Source: an uncultured Bacteroides sp.
GTDB lineage: Bacteria; Bacteroidota; Bacteroidia; Bacteroidales; Bacteroidaceae
DNA: 61,828 nucleotides
Direction: 5' to 3'
Assembly (NCBI GenBank): GCA_949289345.1
Contig: CASENS010000024.1
Location: 1-61,828 of the forward strand
Numbering within the stretch: the first letter of the stretch is position 1; every line of letters starts with the position of its first letter. Below are positions 27,901 through 35,460 of the stretch, one piece after another. The translations under genes were made by a program, and so were the position numbers. A model generated the notes under the pieces. It had not been told where the DNA came from and searched no databases. It saw only the letters and a program-made list of their open reading frames with translations.

Positions 27901-28311
27901 CACCGTCGTATCTTTTCTCAACTTATTGACCAACTGCTGCGCGAAGGCAAAACGGATAAGGCGAAGAAGGCTTTAGACTATGTAGAAAAGATGATACCGG
28001 CCGTAAATGTACCCTATGACTGGCAGAACGGTTCGTTGACGTTGGCCGAGGCATACTACAAGCTGGGCGATACAGAGAACGCTGACCGATTAGCTGTGGC
28101 ATTGGCGGACAAGGCTGTAGAATATATGACGTGGTACATGAGTTTGGATGAGCGTCGCTTCATGATATCCGCTCACGAGTATGAGTACCATTTGGCTCTA
28201 CTGAATGAGGTGGTAAGGAAGATGGAGCAGTACAAGTCTACGCTTGCTCCTACATACCGGGACAAGCTGGATACCTTGTACGATCTCTATGTGAAACGGA
28301 TGGAGGGGTAA
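24958..28311 (+). CDS. DUF2723 multi-spanning membrane protein, putative protein O-mannosyltransferase
   Basis: A 1117-residue protein of the DUF2723/TMEM260 type. The N-terminal half has about 12 hydrophobic segments, starting with LTGWITFLIAATVYCVTIEP. The family signature ASFWDCGEFITTGYKLEVGHPPGAP (about 30-54) holds the acidic residues expected at a GT-C glycosyltransferase active site. NQTPSQPRERDYAYAGSF lies near residue 620. The C-terminal half is soluble with TPR-like helices (SLTLAEAYYKLGDTENADRLA). Eukaryotic TMEM260 is a protein O-mannosyltransferase, and Bacteroidetes O-glycosylate many exported proteins, so that role is inferred, not shown. The polysaccharide deacetylase gene begins four bases after the stop. 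Confidence 0.85.
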   Translation: MKQYKLVNNLTGWITFLIAATVYCVTIEPTASFWDCGEFITTGYKLEVGHPPGAPFFMLMANFFTQLGGSPSEAARMVNYMSALMSGACILFLFWTITHLVRKLVIKDENHITRGQLIAVMGSGLVGALAYTFSDTFWFSAVEGEVYAFSSLFTAVVFWLILKWEDVADEPHSDRWLILIAYLTGLSIGVHLLNLLCLPAIVLVYYYKKVPNANAKGSILALLGSMVLVAVVLYGIVPGIVKVGGWFELLFVNGLSMPFNSGVIVYVVLLAACLVWGVYESYTERSKLRMALSFILSIAMLGIPFYGHGASSVVIGLIVIALLWLYLNPKTQAHVKERYRVSARTLNTSLLCTMMMVIGYSSYALIVIRSTANTPMDQNSPEDIFTLGEYLGREQYGTRPLFYGPAYTSKVALDVKDGYCEPRIKYQGTKFIRKEKTSPNEKDRYEEIPGRFEYEYAQNMLFPRMYSSTAPHPQLYEAWQDIKGHEVPYDQCGEMVMVKMPTQWENIKFFFSYQLNWMYWRYFMWNFAGRQNDLQGFGEIEHGNWITGIPFIDNWLIGDQTLVPAELKENKGHNVFYCLPLLLGIIGLLWQAYRGQKGIQQFWIVFFLFFMTGIAIVLYLNQTPSQPRERDYAYAGSFYAFAIWIGMGVAGLIRLLQHYAKMKELPAAALVSVVCLFVPIQMASQTWDDHDRSGRYMCRDFGQNYLMSLQEEGNPVIFTNGDNDTFPLWYNQETEEFRTDARTCNLSYLQTDWYIDQMKRPAYDSPSLPITWNRSEYVEGTNEYIPVQPEFKKSIDALYAQAEKEALDGRQEAKINVQKEFGENPYELKNILKYWVRGKNEELRVIPTDSIVIKVDKEAVKRSGMLIPEGDTIPDYMHISLKGKRALYKSELMMLEMLAEANWERPLYIAVSVGQENQLGMANHFVQEGLAYRFTPFDTNKTGVRIDSERMYDNLMNKFKFGGIDKPGVYIDENAMRMCYSHRRIFSQLIDQLLREGKTDKAKKALDYVEKMIPAVNVPYDWQNGSLTLAEAYYKLGDTENADRLAVALADKAVEYMTWYMSLDERRFMISAHEYEYHLALLNEVVRKMEQYKSTLAPTYRDKLDTLYDLYVKRMEG

Positions 28312-28315
28312 GGGT

Positions 28316-28987
28316 GTGCTGATAGAACAACCTCCCAAAATATTCCGTTGTTTGTACCCCGGAGCTTTGTGGCGTATGGACAAGAACGTGAAAGCTGTCT
28401 ATCTGACTTTTGATGATGGCCCCATTCCCGTAGTGACCCCTTGGGTGCTTGACCTGCTGGATTGCTATGCCGTTAAGGCGACGTTTTTCATGGTAGGAGA
28501 CAACATCCGTAAGCATCCCGAAGAGTTCAGACTAGTGGTGGAGCGCGGCCATCGCATAGGCAACCATACGTTCAATCACATTCGCGGTTTCAGTAAGCGC
28601 TATTTCACTTCCGCCGCTTATTTGGAGAATACGCTTAAGACCGATCGTTTAGTGCAGAAACTGTTGGAGGACGGGAAAAAACTGCCGGCGCTTCCAAAGG
28701 ATTTCCGTCCATTGTTCCGTCCACCGCACGGACACATGGGGTGGGCACAGTACATGCGACTGAAGCGAACCTACCGTATTGTAATGTGGGACCTCGTTAC
28801 CCGCGACTACAGTAAGAAACTGCGTGGACCGCAGGTTCTTGCCAATGTCATGCGCTATGTACGGAATGGTTCCATCATTACTTTCCACGACTCTTTGAAG
28901 TCATGGAGTAATGGTAACCTGCAATACGCTCTTCCCCGGTCACTCGATTTTCTCCAAGAGGAAGGCTACGAGTTCCGGTTGCTATAA
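28316..28987 (+). CDS. Polysaccharide deacetylase (NodB homology) family protein
   Basis: This 223-residue carbohydrate-esterase-4 protein has the metal-binding motifs TFDDGP (about residue 33), HTFNH (HxxxH) and RPPHGHMG. SIITFHDS near residue 185 carries the late catalytic His. No signal peptide is visible, although the N-terminus is short and the start is a GTG. Such enzymes de-N-acetylate peptidoglycan or other glycans. Coupling to the DUF2723 gene, with only four bases between them, suggests work in the same glycan pathway. The terminator at 29021 serves this gene and the convergent mscS. Confidence 0.88.
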   Translation: MLIEQPPKIFRCLYPGALWRMDKNVKAVYLTFDDGPIPVVTPWVLDLLDCYAVKATFFMVGDNIRKHPEEFRLVVERGHRIGNHTFNHIRGFSKRYFTSAAYLENTLKTDRLVQKLLEDGKKLPALPKDFRPLFRPPHGHMGWAQYMRLKRTYRIVMWDLVTRDYSKKLRGPQVLANVMRYVRNGSIITFHDSLKSWSNGNLQYALPRSLDFLQEEGYEFRLL

Positions 28988-29020
28988 GCAATGAGGGGAG
29001 ATAGAATGACTGTTTGATAG

Positions 29021-29072
29021 GGCTACGGGCTACAAACGGAACCATGTTCCATTTTGTTTGTAACCCGTAGCC
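29021..29072. terminator. Bidirectional terminator between the deacetylase and mscS genes
   Basis: A 17-bp stem (29021-29037 with 29056-29072, one mismatch) is capped by a second small hairpin, GGAA-CCATG-TTCC. Both flanking genes converge on it. Confidence 0.8.
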
Positions 29073-29095
29073 TGTTTATGTTGCATGTCACCCTG

Positions 29096-29953
29096 TCAGT
29101 CTTTAGCTTGGTGTACAGTTAGTTGTGGGAATGGGAATCCGATACCCTTCGCATTAAATTCGGCATAAATGCGCTTGTTCATGTCGAAATACACATCCCA
29201 ATAGTCGGCATTTTTCACCCAGACACGTATGGCTATGTTTACACTGCTGTCGGCCAACGTGTGCAGCGCCACAAATGGAGCGGGCTTGTTTAGAATACGC
29301 TGATCGGTGGCTAACAGGTCACGTACGGTACGTTCCACCATGTCATAGTCTGTATCATATTCCACTCCAATGGTCCAATCTACCCGGCGGAGCTCTTCGC
29401 GGCTATAGTTTATGACCGTGCCGCTGCTCAAAGCTCCGTTGGGGATGTAGATTACTTTGTTGTCGAAGGTAGTGAGGATGGTGTGGAAGATTTGAATTTC
29501 GCGTACCGTGCCTGTTTCTCCTTGGCTCTCGATGACATCGCCTACTTTATAAGGACGGAACAATAGCACGATGAGGCCTCCGGCAAAGTTCTGCAAGTTC
29601 CCGGACAAGGCCATACCCACAGCCACACCGGCCGATGCCAACAAGGCGGCAAATGAAGTTGTTTCTACGCCGAGCTTGCTGATGACAGCTACAATAAGCA
29701 GAACGGTCAGCAGAATGCTTACCAAACTCTTGACAAAGCTCTGCACGCTGGGATCTACCTTGCGGCGCGCCAGGATGCGTGCCACTAGTTTGTTGAGGAA
29801 AGAGATAAGGATGCGTCCTATAATGAAGATAAGAGCCGCAGCCAACAGATGGCTTCCGGCTTCTACGCCCCAGTCCCAAAACTTTTGCACCAGTTTCTCT
29901 AATTTTGTTATGTCTGTGCCGGAAGGTTCAGCAGCCAGTATGAATGATAACAT
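29096..29953 (-). CDS. MscS-type mechanosensitive channel
   Basis: A 285-residue small-conductance channel of the inner membrane. Three hydrophobic segments fill residues 30-130, and the pore-lining helix has the Gly/Ala pattern LLASAGVAVGMALSGNLQNFAGG. The MscS beta domain follows (VIESQGETGTVREIQIF, IPNGALSSGTVINYS). It protects cells from osmotic downshock. It is 16 bases downstream of thrC and so appears to be transcribed with the threonine genes. Some MscS relatives export amino acids, but that is not evidence for this one. Confidence 0.92.
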   Translation of the reverse strand: MLSFILAAEPSGTDITKLEKLVQKFWDWGVEAGSHLLAAALIFIIGRILISFLNKLVARILARRKVDPSVQSFVKSLVSILLTVLLIVAVISKLGVETTSFAALLASAGVAVGMALSGNLQNFAGGLIVLLFRPYKVGDVIESQGETGTVREIQIFHTILTTFDNKVIYIPNGALSSGTVINYSREELRRVDWTIGVEYDTDYDMVERTVRDLLATDQRILNKPAPFVALHTLADSSVNIAIRVWVKNADYWDVYFDMNKRIYAEFNAKGIGFPFPQLTVHQAKD

Positions 29954-29969
29954 CTTTCTATGAATAATA

Positions 29970-31271
29970 TTAGCGGTTTAGTAAATAACTCTTGAAGTCA
30001 GCGAAGTCTTTCGACAAAGGAACACTCTGCTTCTCGCCTTGCATGAAGGCTTGCAGTTTGGCGGGTATATAGACGGGCTCGCCGATGATATGTTCTACGG
30101 TGTCCTTGAACTTGGCGGGGTGGGCGGTCTCCAGGAAAATGCCTTCTTCGCCCGGTTGCAATCCTTCGGCCAAGGCGCGGTAACCGCAGGCGCCGTGAGG
30201 GTCGAGCAAATAATGGTGCCGTTGCCATGTCTGCCGCATGGTCTCGGCTATTTGTCCGTCTGTATAGGTGGCACCGCTGATGTCAGCGCAGATGGCCTTA
30301 TGGCTTTCCTTGTAGAGGTCGAGCACGCGGGCGAAGTTGCTTGGCGCACCTACATCCATGGCGTTGGCAATGGTAACGATGGAAGGACGGGGCGTGTAGA
30401 TGCCTGTCTGCAAGTATTGGTAGAATACGTCGTTGCGGTTGTTGGCGGCGATGAAGCGGCGGACGGGCAGTCCCATGTGTTTGCCGAAGAGGCCGGCCGT
30501 GATGTTGCCGAAGTTGCCGCTGGGCACGCAGATGACCACGTTGTCCGCCTTGTCAGCCTGCTTCAGTTGGGCATAGGCGTAGAAGTAGTAGAAGGCTTGA
30601 GGCAGAAAGCGGGCCACGTTGATGGAGTTGGCACTGGTGAGTTGCATGTGGGCGTTCAGTTCGCTGTCCATGAAGGCGGATTTCACCAAAGCCTGACAGT
30701 CGTCGAACGTGCCGTCCACTTCGATGGCAGTGATGTTCCTTCCTAAGGTCGTAAATTGTTTTTCCTGTATTTCGCTGACTTTTCCCTTGGGGTAGAGTAC
30801 ATAGACGTGGATGCCTTCCACGCCTAAGAAGCCGTTAGCCACGGCACTGCCCGTATCGCCCGAAGTGGCTACCAGTACGTTGACCTGCCTCTTGCCTTCT
30901 TTGCGGATGAAGTAGCCCAACAGGCGTGCCATGAAGCGGGCGCCTACGTCTTTGAAGGCCAGTGTGGGTCCGTGGAAGAGTTCGAGCGACCAGATGTGTT
31001 CGCTTACGGGTACTAAAGGTGTGTCGAATTGGAGAGTGTCGTACACAATCTCCCGTAGTGTGTCGGCCGGGATGTCTTCACCGAAGAAGGCGTCGGCTAC
31101 GCGGTAAGCTGTTTCCTGGAAGCTGAGCCGGTCTATCTCTTGGTAGAAGTCATCCGGTAATGCCGGGATGCGGTCGGGCATGTAGAGGCCTTTGTCGGCA
31201 GCGAGTCCTTTCACTACGGCGTTTTCCAGGCTGACGCCGCTCTCTTGCTTGTTCGTACTGTAGTATCTCAT
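29970..31271 (-). CDS. thrC: Threonine synthase
   Basis: This 433-residue PLP enzyme converts O-phospho-L-homoserine to threonine. The PLP lysine is in HGPTLAFKDVGARF (about residue 108), with SGDTGSAVANGF and the phosphate-binding CVPSGNFGNITAG further on. The frame is open to 31391, but the start MRYYSTN at 31271 is preferred: it is the family N-terminus and overlaps the stop of the preceding gene as ATGA. It belongs to the thrA operon. Confidence 0.95.
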   Translation of the reverse strand: MRYYSTNKQESGVSLENAVVKGLAADKGLYMPDRIPALPDDFYQEIDRLSFQETAYRVADAFFGEDIPADTLREIVYDTLQFDTPLVPVSEHIWSLELFHGPTLAFKDVGARFMARLLGYFIRKEGKRQVNVLVATSGDTGSAVANGFLGVEGIHVYVLYPKGKVSEIQEKQFTTLGRNITAIEVDGTFDDCQALVKSAFMDSELNAHMQLTSANSINVARFLPQAFYYFYAYAQLKQADKADNVVICVPSGNFGNITAGLFGKHMGLPVRRFIAANNRNDVFYQYLQTGIYTPRPSIVTIANAMDVGAPSNFARVLDLYKESHKAICADISGATYTDGQIAETMRQTWQRHHYLLDPHGACGYRALAEGLQPGEEGIFLETAHPAKFKDTVEHIIGEPVYIPAKLQAFMQGEKQSVPLSKDFADFKSYLLNR

Positions 31272-32524
31272 ACGTTTTCGTTCATAAATTCGTTCATAAA
31301 TTCGTCTTCTTTCATCAGTCCGTAGCAACCGTCGCGGGCGGTTACTTCGTCGAAGGTCTGCACAGTGTCCGGTTGGATGCCCCGATGCCATATGAGGAAC
31401 GGCACCGGCTCGGCGGTGTGCGTGCGCAGCTGGCAGGGAGTGGGATGGTCGGGCAGGACGGCGATGGCCACGGGCTCGTCCCAGTCCTTCACCGCTTCGT
31501 AGATGGGGCCTACAGCGCGGCGGTCGAGGTTCTCGATAGTGCGCAGCTTGAGGTCTGCGTCGCCTTCGTGGCCGGCCTCGTCGCTGGCTTCGATGTGGAG
31601 GTAGACAAAGTCGTCGGCGCGCAGGGCCTCGATGGCTGCTGCTGCTTTATTCTCGTAGTTAGTGTCGTAGAGGCCGGTTGCTCCTTCTACGGTGATGCGG
31701 CGCAGGCCGGCGTAGCGGCCGATGCCGTTGATGAGGTCTACGGCGGAGATGACGGCTCCGCGGCGTATCTGCGGGTACTTCTCGGAGAGTGGCTCCATCT
31801 GCGGACGGTAGCCGGGGCTCCAGGGCCAGATGCTGTTGGCGGGGTCTTTGCCTTCGGTCTTGCGCCGGAGGTTGAGGGGGTGGTTCTCCAGCAGTGTCTG
31901 CGAGCGGAGGATGAGGGCGTTCAGCAGGTCGGCCGTCTGGCGGGGCGTCAGGTCGGCTCCTCCTTCGGGCGTGCGGATGTCCTCCGTGCCGGGCATGGGT
32001 TTCACCAGAAGGGGACGCCAGGGCTGCAGGGGAACGTCGTGGGGCGGTACGCACTCGATGCGCTTGTCGCCGCCGCGGATGACGAGCAGGTGGCGGTACT
32101 GCACGCCGGTGTGGAAGTGGATGCGGTCATCGCCCAGTTCGGCCTGCAGGTATCGTATCAGCACGTCGGCCTCTGGGGTGGTGATGTGTCCGGCGGAGTG
32201 GTTCTTCAGCAGGTCGCCTTCCAGACAGACCAGGTTGCAGCGCATGGCCATCTCGCCCGGCCGGAGGTCGACGCCGATGCTGGCGGCTTCGAGGACGCCG
32301 CGGCCTTCGTACACTTTCGGGAGGTCGTAGCCCATGACGGACATGTTGGCCACCTCGCTGCCGGGGTGGAAGCCTGCGGGCACGGTGACGAGCCGGCCTG
32401 TTCGCCCCATGCGTGCCAGCAGGTCCATGTAGGGCGTGCGCGCCGCCTGTAGCAGTGTCTTTCCGCCGAGGGCGGGCACGGCCCAGTCGGCCATGCCGTC
32501 GCCCAGGATGATGATGTGTTTCAT
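31268..32524 (-). CDS. Phosphoglycerate-mutase-like (ApgM) enzyme, probable homoserine kinase
   Basis: A 418-residue member of the cofactor-independent phosphoglycerate mutase (ApgM) / alkaline phosphatase superfamily. MKHIIILGDGMADW gives the metal Asp, SEVANMSVMGYDL the catalytic Ser region, and LHIEASDEAGHEGD and VLPDHPTP the later metal ligands. A true glycolytic gpmI is present elsewhere (49849). The position between thrA and thrC, in an operon otherwise lacking thrB, points to homoserine phosphorylation. Members of this family are proposed to do this in Bacteroidetes, and here it is inferred from context. The C-terminus contains a duplicated EFMN segment. Confidence 0.85.
   Translation of the reverse strand: MKHIIILGDGMADWAVPALGGKTLLQAARTPYMDLLARMGRTGRLVTVPAGFHPGSEVANMSVMGYDLPKVYEGRGVLEAASIGVDLRPGEMAMRCNLVCLEGDLLKNHSAGHITTPEADVLIRYLQAELGDDRIHFHTGVQYRHLLVIRGGDKRIECVPPHDVPLQPWRPLLVKPMPGTEDIRTPEGGADLTPRQTADLLNALILRSQTLLENHPLNLRRKTEGKDPANSIWPWSPGYRPQMEPLSEKYPQIRRGAVISAVDLINGIGRYAGLRRITVEGATGLYDTNYENKAAAAIEALRADDFVYLHIEASDEAGHEGDADLKLRTIENLDRRAVGPIYEAVKDWDEPVAIAVLPDHPTPCQLRTHTAEPVPFLIWHRGIQPDTVQTFDEVTARDGCYGLMKEDEFMNEFMNENV
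31284..31309. repeat. 12-bp tandem duplication at the ApgM C-terminus
   Basis: GTTCATAAATTC occurs twice in tandem, encoding EFMNEFMNE just before the stop codon. It also adds in-frame ATG codons upstream of the thrC start. Confidence 0.7.
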
Positions 32525-32573
32525 ATTCGGTCGTTGTTGGTTTGTTCTTTTCTTTGTTTTTTGCGAGCGGTTT

Positions 32574-32671
32574 GCTCTCCCTGTAGGACGCAGGTCGCTC
32601 TCCCCGTAGGACGCAGTCTGCTCTCCCCGTAGGACGCGGTCTGCTCTCCCCGTAGGACGCGGTCTGCTCTC
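32574..32671. repeat. 23-bp tandem repeat between thrA and the ApgM-like gene
   Basis: Four full units start at 32574, 32597, 32620 and 32643, with a partial fifth unit. The consensus is GCTCTCCCCGTAGGACGCGG plus TCT. Units 3 and 4 are identical, and units 1 and 2 differ at a few bases. There are no spacers, so this is not CRISPR. On the transcribed minus strand the array lies in the spacer between two thr operon genes. The period is not a multiple of three and no reading frame runs through it. Confidence 0.9.
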
Positions 32672-32676
32672 TTGGG

Positions 32677-35109
32677 CTATACGTTGGCGATGCTCATGAT
32701 GTCGGCAAAGACGCCTGCCGCCGTCACGCCCGCTCCCGCTCCGTAGCCTTGTATCATCATGGGGTATTCGCGGTAGCGTTCGGTTGTGAGCAGGATGATG
32801 TTGTTGCTGCCCTCCAGGTTGTAGAAGGGGTGCGAGGCGTCCACTTCCTGCAGGCCTACGCTTGCCTTGGCGTTCTCCAGTCGTGCCACGAACCGCCAGC
32901 GTTTGTGTTCGGCTTCCAGCCGCTTGCGACGCTCTTCGAAGCCGGCGTCGAGCGAGGGCACGCGCTGCCAGAAGTCGTCCAATGTGCCTTGGAAGAAGTC
33001 ATCGGGCACGAAGAGGTGTTTCTCCACATCGTCCTGTTCCAGGCGGTATCCCGCCTCGCGGGCCAGGATGACGAGCTTGCGTATGACGTCCTTCCCGCTG
33101 AGGTCGATGCGTGGGTCGGGTTCGGAGTAGCGTTCCTGTTGCGCCATGCGTATGGTCTGGCTGAAGGGCACGTCGGCGCTTATCTTGTTGAAGATGTAGT
33201 TCAGCGTGCCGCTCAGCACGGCTTCTATCTTGAGTATCTTGTCGCCGCTGTGTATGAGGTCGTTGATGGTGTTGATGATGGGCAGGCCCGCGCCTACGTT
33301 GGTCTCGAAGAGGTATTTCACGCCCTTGCGCCGTGCCGTCTGCTTCAGCTCGCGGTAGTTGTCGTAGGCCGACGAGGCGGCTATCTTGTTGGCTGCCACT
33401 ACGGACACGTTGTGCCCCAGCAGGTCTTTGTAGAGGGTCGCGATGTCGGGGCTGGCCGTGCAGTCCACGAAGACGGAGTTGAAGATGTTCATGCCGATGA
33501 TTTCCTTGAGCAGGACGTCGGGCGAGCTGTCCTTGCCCCGCTCTTCCAGTTCCTCGCGGTAGCGGTCGAGGTCGATGCCCGCGCGGGTGAAGAGCGATTT
33601 CGACGCGTCGGCTATGCCTACGACGTTGAGCTGCAGGCCGTTTTCCTGCATCAGTTTCTGTCGTTGGCTGCGTATCTGCTCGATGAGGCTTCCTCCCACG
33701 GTGCCTATGCCGCAGATGAAGAGGTTGAGCACCTGGTATTCGGAGAGGAAGAAGGAGTCGTGGATGACGTTGAGCGACTTGCGCAGCGAGCGGCTGTCCA
33801 CCACGAATGAGATGTTCGTCTCCGAAGCTCCCTGCGCGCAGGCTATCACATTGATGCCGTTGCGTCCCAGCGTGCCGAACAGCTTTCCGGCGATGCCCGG
33901 TGTGTGTTTCATGTTTTCGCCCACGATGGCTACGGTGGCCAGGCTCTTTTCGGCTTGTATGGGCGATATCTCTCCCATTTCAATCTCTTTTTGGAACTCC
34001 TCGGTGAGTACGTGGCAGGCCAGGTCCGCATCGGCGTTGCGCACGCCGATGGACGTAGAGTTCTCCGATGATGCTTGCGACACGAGGAATACGCTGATGC
34101 CGTTCTTGGCCAACGCCTTGAAGATGCGGTAGTTTACGCCGATGACGCCTACCATGCCCAGGCCTTGCACGGTGATGAGGCTTGTGTCGTTAATGGACGA
34201 GATTCCTTTGATGGCTTTGCTCTGCGGGTCGGAGACTTTCTGCTTGATGACGGTGCCCTGCCCCTCGGGGTTGAAGGTATTTTTGATGAGGATGGGTATG
34301 TTTTTATGGCACACGGGATAGATGGTTGGCGGATAGACCACCTTGGCGCCGAAGTTGCACAGCTCCGTGGCTTCTACATAGCTCAGCTCGCCGATGGTAT
34401 AGGCGGTGGATATGACACGGGGGTCGGCTGTCATAAATCCGTCCACGTCTGTCCATATCTCCAGTGAGCCGGCATCGAGTGCGGCTGCAATGATGGCTGC
34501 GGTGTAGTCTGAACCTCCACGTCCCAAGTTGGTCACCTCGCCCGTAGTCTCGTCCGTGGCGATGAAGCCTGGCACGACAGTCCGCGGACAAAGTTCCGCA
34601 AAGGTCTCCCTTACGAGCCTGTTTGTCAGTTCCTTGTCGAGGACATGTTTGGCGAACTTCTTTTCCGTCTTGACAAACAGGCGTGCGTCTACCCATTTGG
34701 CTCCGGTAAGGCGTGCCACGATAAGGGAGGAGAGGCGTTCGCCATAGCTCACGATGGTGTCGCTCGTCTTCTGCGAGAGGTCTTTTATCAGGAAGATGCC
34801 CTGGAAGATGTCTTTCAATTCGCCCAGCAGTTCACCCGTCTGGCGCATCATGTAGATGCGGTCCTGTTCTGAGGTAAATATGGCCTGCACCATGTTAATG
34901 TGGCGCGATACGATTTCGCGGAATCCGTCTTCGTAGGTCGGGTCGCCCGAAGCGGCTTTTCGGGATGTTTCTATCAGTTTGTCTGTGATGCCTCCCAAAG
35001 CCGACACGACTACAATGACCGGTGTTTCTGCGGACTCTATAATCTTCTTTACATTCTGTATGCTTTTTGCGGATCCTACTGACGTTCCGCCAAACTTCAT
35101 GACTTTCAT
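32677..35109 (-). CDS. thrA: Bifunctional aspartate kinase / homoserine dehydrogenase
   Basis: An 810-residue fusion catalysing the first and third steps of the aspartate pathway to threonine and methionine. The kinase domain (1-~290) begins VMKFGGTSVGSAKS and includes FIATDETTGEVTNLGRGGSDYTA. Two ACT domains (~310-460) contain LGMVGVIGVN and NVIACAQGASETNISFVV and should sense threonine. The dehydrogenase domain (~465-810) has the Rossmann segment FICGIGTVGGSLIEQI, then FVDCTAS, NKIAAS, YLFETNVGAGLPII and SGTLNYIFN. A probable threonine-codon leader peptide lies upstream and a 23-bp repeat lies downstream. Long plus-strand frames across it are by-products. Confidence 0.97.
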   Translation of the reverse strand: MKVMKFGGTSVGSAKSIQNVKKIIESAETPVIVVVSALGGITDKLIETSRKAASGDPTYEDGFREIVSRHINMVQAIFTSEQDRIYMMRQTGELLGELKDIFQGIFLIKDLSQKTSDTIVSYGERLSSLIVARLTGAKWVDARLFVKTEKKFAKHVLDKELTNRLVRETFAELCPRTVVPGFIATDETTGEVTNLGRGGSDYTAAIIAAALDAGSLEIWTDVDGFMTADPRVISTAYTIGELSYVEATELCNFGAKVVYPPTIYPVCHKNIPILIKNTFNPEGQGTVIKQKVSDPQSKAIKGISSINDTSLITVQGLGMVGVIGVNYRIFKALAKNGISVFLVSQASSENSTSIGVRNADADLACHVLTEEFQKEIEMGEISPIQAEKSLATVAIVGENMKHTPGIAGKLFGTLGRNGINVIACAQGASETNISFVVDSRSLRKSLNVIHDSFFLSEYQVLNLFICGIGTVGGSLIEQIRSQRQKLMQENGLQLNVVGIADASKSLFTRAGIDLDRYREELEERGKDSSPDVLLKEIIGMNIFNSVFVDCTASPDIATLYKDLLGHNVSVVAANKIAASSAYDNYRELKQTARRKGVKYLFETNVGAGLPIINTINDLIHSGDKILKIEAVLSGTLNYIFNKISADVPFSQTIRMAQQERYSEPDPRIDLSGKDVIRKLVILAREAGYRLEQDDVEKHLFVPDDFFQGTLDDFWQRVPSLDAGFEERRKRLEAEHKRWRFVARLENAKASVGLQEVDASHPFYNLEGSNNIILLTTERYREYPMMIQGYGAGAGVTAAGVFADIMSIANV

Positions 35110-35258
35110 ACCTTATATATATATTATTCTTGTTGTTGAACTGACGGTACAATGCCCTACTTTCGGTATGACCGATAGACTGTCATTGCCCGAGAAATGA
35201 ATGTGAATAAAAATACTGCTGAAAAACGTGTATCACGTAGAAACACAAATACTACTCC
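35110..35258 (-). other. thrA 5' leader, downstream half
   Basis: No gene is seen between the leader peptide stop and thrA. Read on the minus strand, ACGTG-ATA-CACGT followed by TTTTTC (35238 to 35221) is a weak terminator-like hairpin. A competing pairing, GTAG with CTAC, overlaps its left arm. The AT-rich stretch 35110-35125 just precedes the ATG. Confidence 0.4.
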
Positions 35259-35318
35259 CTAACCCCTAAGGGTCATGGTTCCCATGGATGTGACTGTATG
35301 TGGATAGTATCTGTTCAT
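35259..35318 (-). CDS. thrL: Putative thr operon leader peptide
   Basis: A 19-residue reading frame, MNRYYPHTVTSMGTMTLRG, lies about 30 bases after the expected transcription start and 149 bases before thrA. It has four threonine codons (ACA, ACA, ACC, ACC) and three Met codons, with the last Thr codons near the stop. A small T-tailed hairpin follows. This is the layout of translational attenuation, in which ribosomes pausing at Thr codons when Thr-tRNA is scarce would favour readthrough into thrA. The peptide is unrelated to E. coli ThrL in sequence. No strong ribosome site is visible, as is usual in this phylum. Confidence 0.5.
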   Translation of the reverse strand: MNRYYPHTVTSMGTMTLRG

Positions 35319-35358
35319 AAGCTCTATGTTTCTATCGTTGTCAGTTAGATAGGACGCG

Positions 35359-35366
35359 CAAATATA
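35359..35366 (-). promoter_or_regulatory. -7 box of the thr operon
   Basis: On the minus strand it reads TATATTTG. It implies a leader of about 240 bases before thrA. A good -33 element was not found. Confidence 0.5.
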
Positions 35367-35403
35367 AGAATAAAAACATTTATCCTAACACTTTTCTCGT
35401 TTT

Positions 35404-35435
35404 TTTGCAATAAAATTGCAGAAGTAGTACTTTTG
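35404..35435 (+). promoter_or_regulatory. Promoter of radA
   Basis: TTTG (35404-35407), 20-base spacer, TACTTTTG (35428-35435). The start codon is 26 bases downstream. It is back to back with the thr promoter. Confidence 0.6.
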
Positions 35436-35460
35436 CGGGGTAAAAACAGACAAAAGCGTT

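Noticed and set aside
31272-31391. N-terminal extension of threonine synthase
   Set aside because: The family N-terminus MRYYSTN begins at 31271, with an ATGA overlap to the preceding gene.
32574-32671. CRISPR array
   Set aside because: The 23-bp units are directly adjacent with no spacers, and no cas gene is present.
32749-33810. 353-residue open frame antisense to thrA, and a similar one at 31373-32452 antisense to the ApgM-like gene
   Set aside because: Both mirror strongly conserved enzymes; their Val/Ala/Gly-rich composition is typical of antisense frames.
29096-35109. Riboswitch upstream of the thr operon
   Set aside because: No known riboswitch core was recognised; a Thr-codon leader peptide explains the long leader better.
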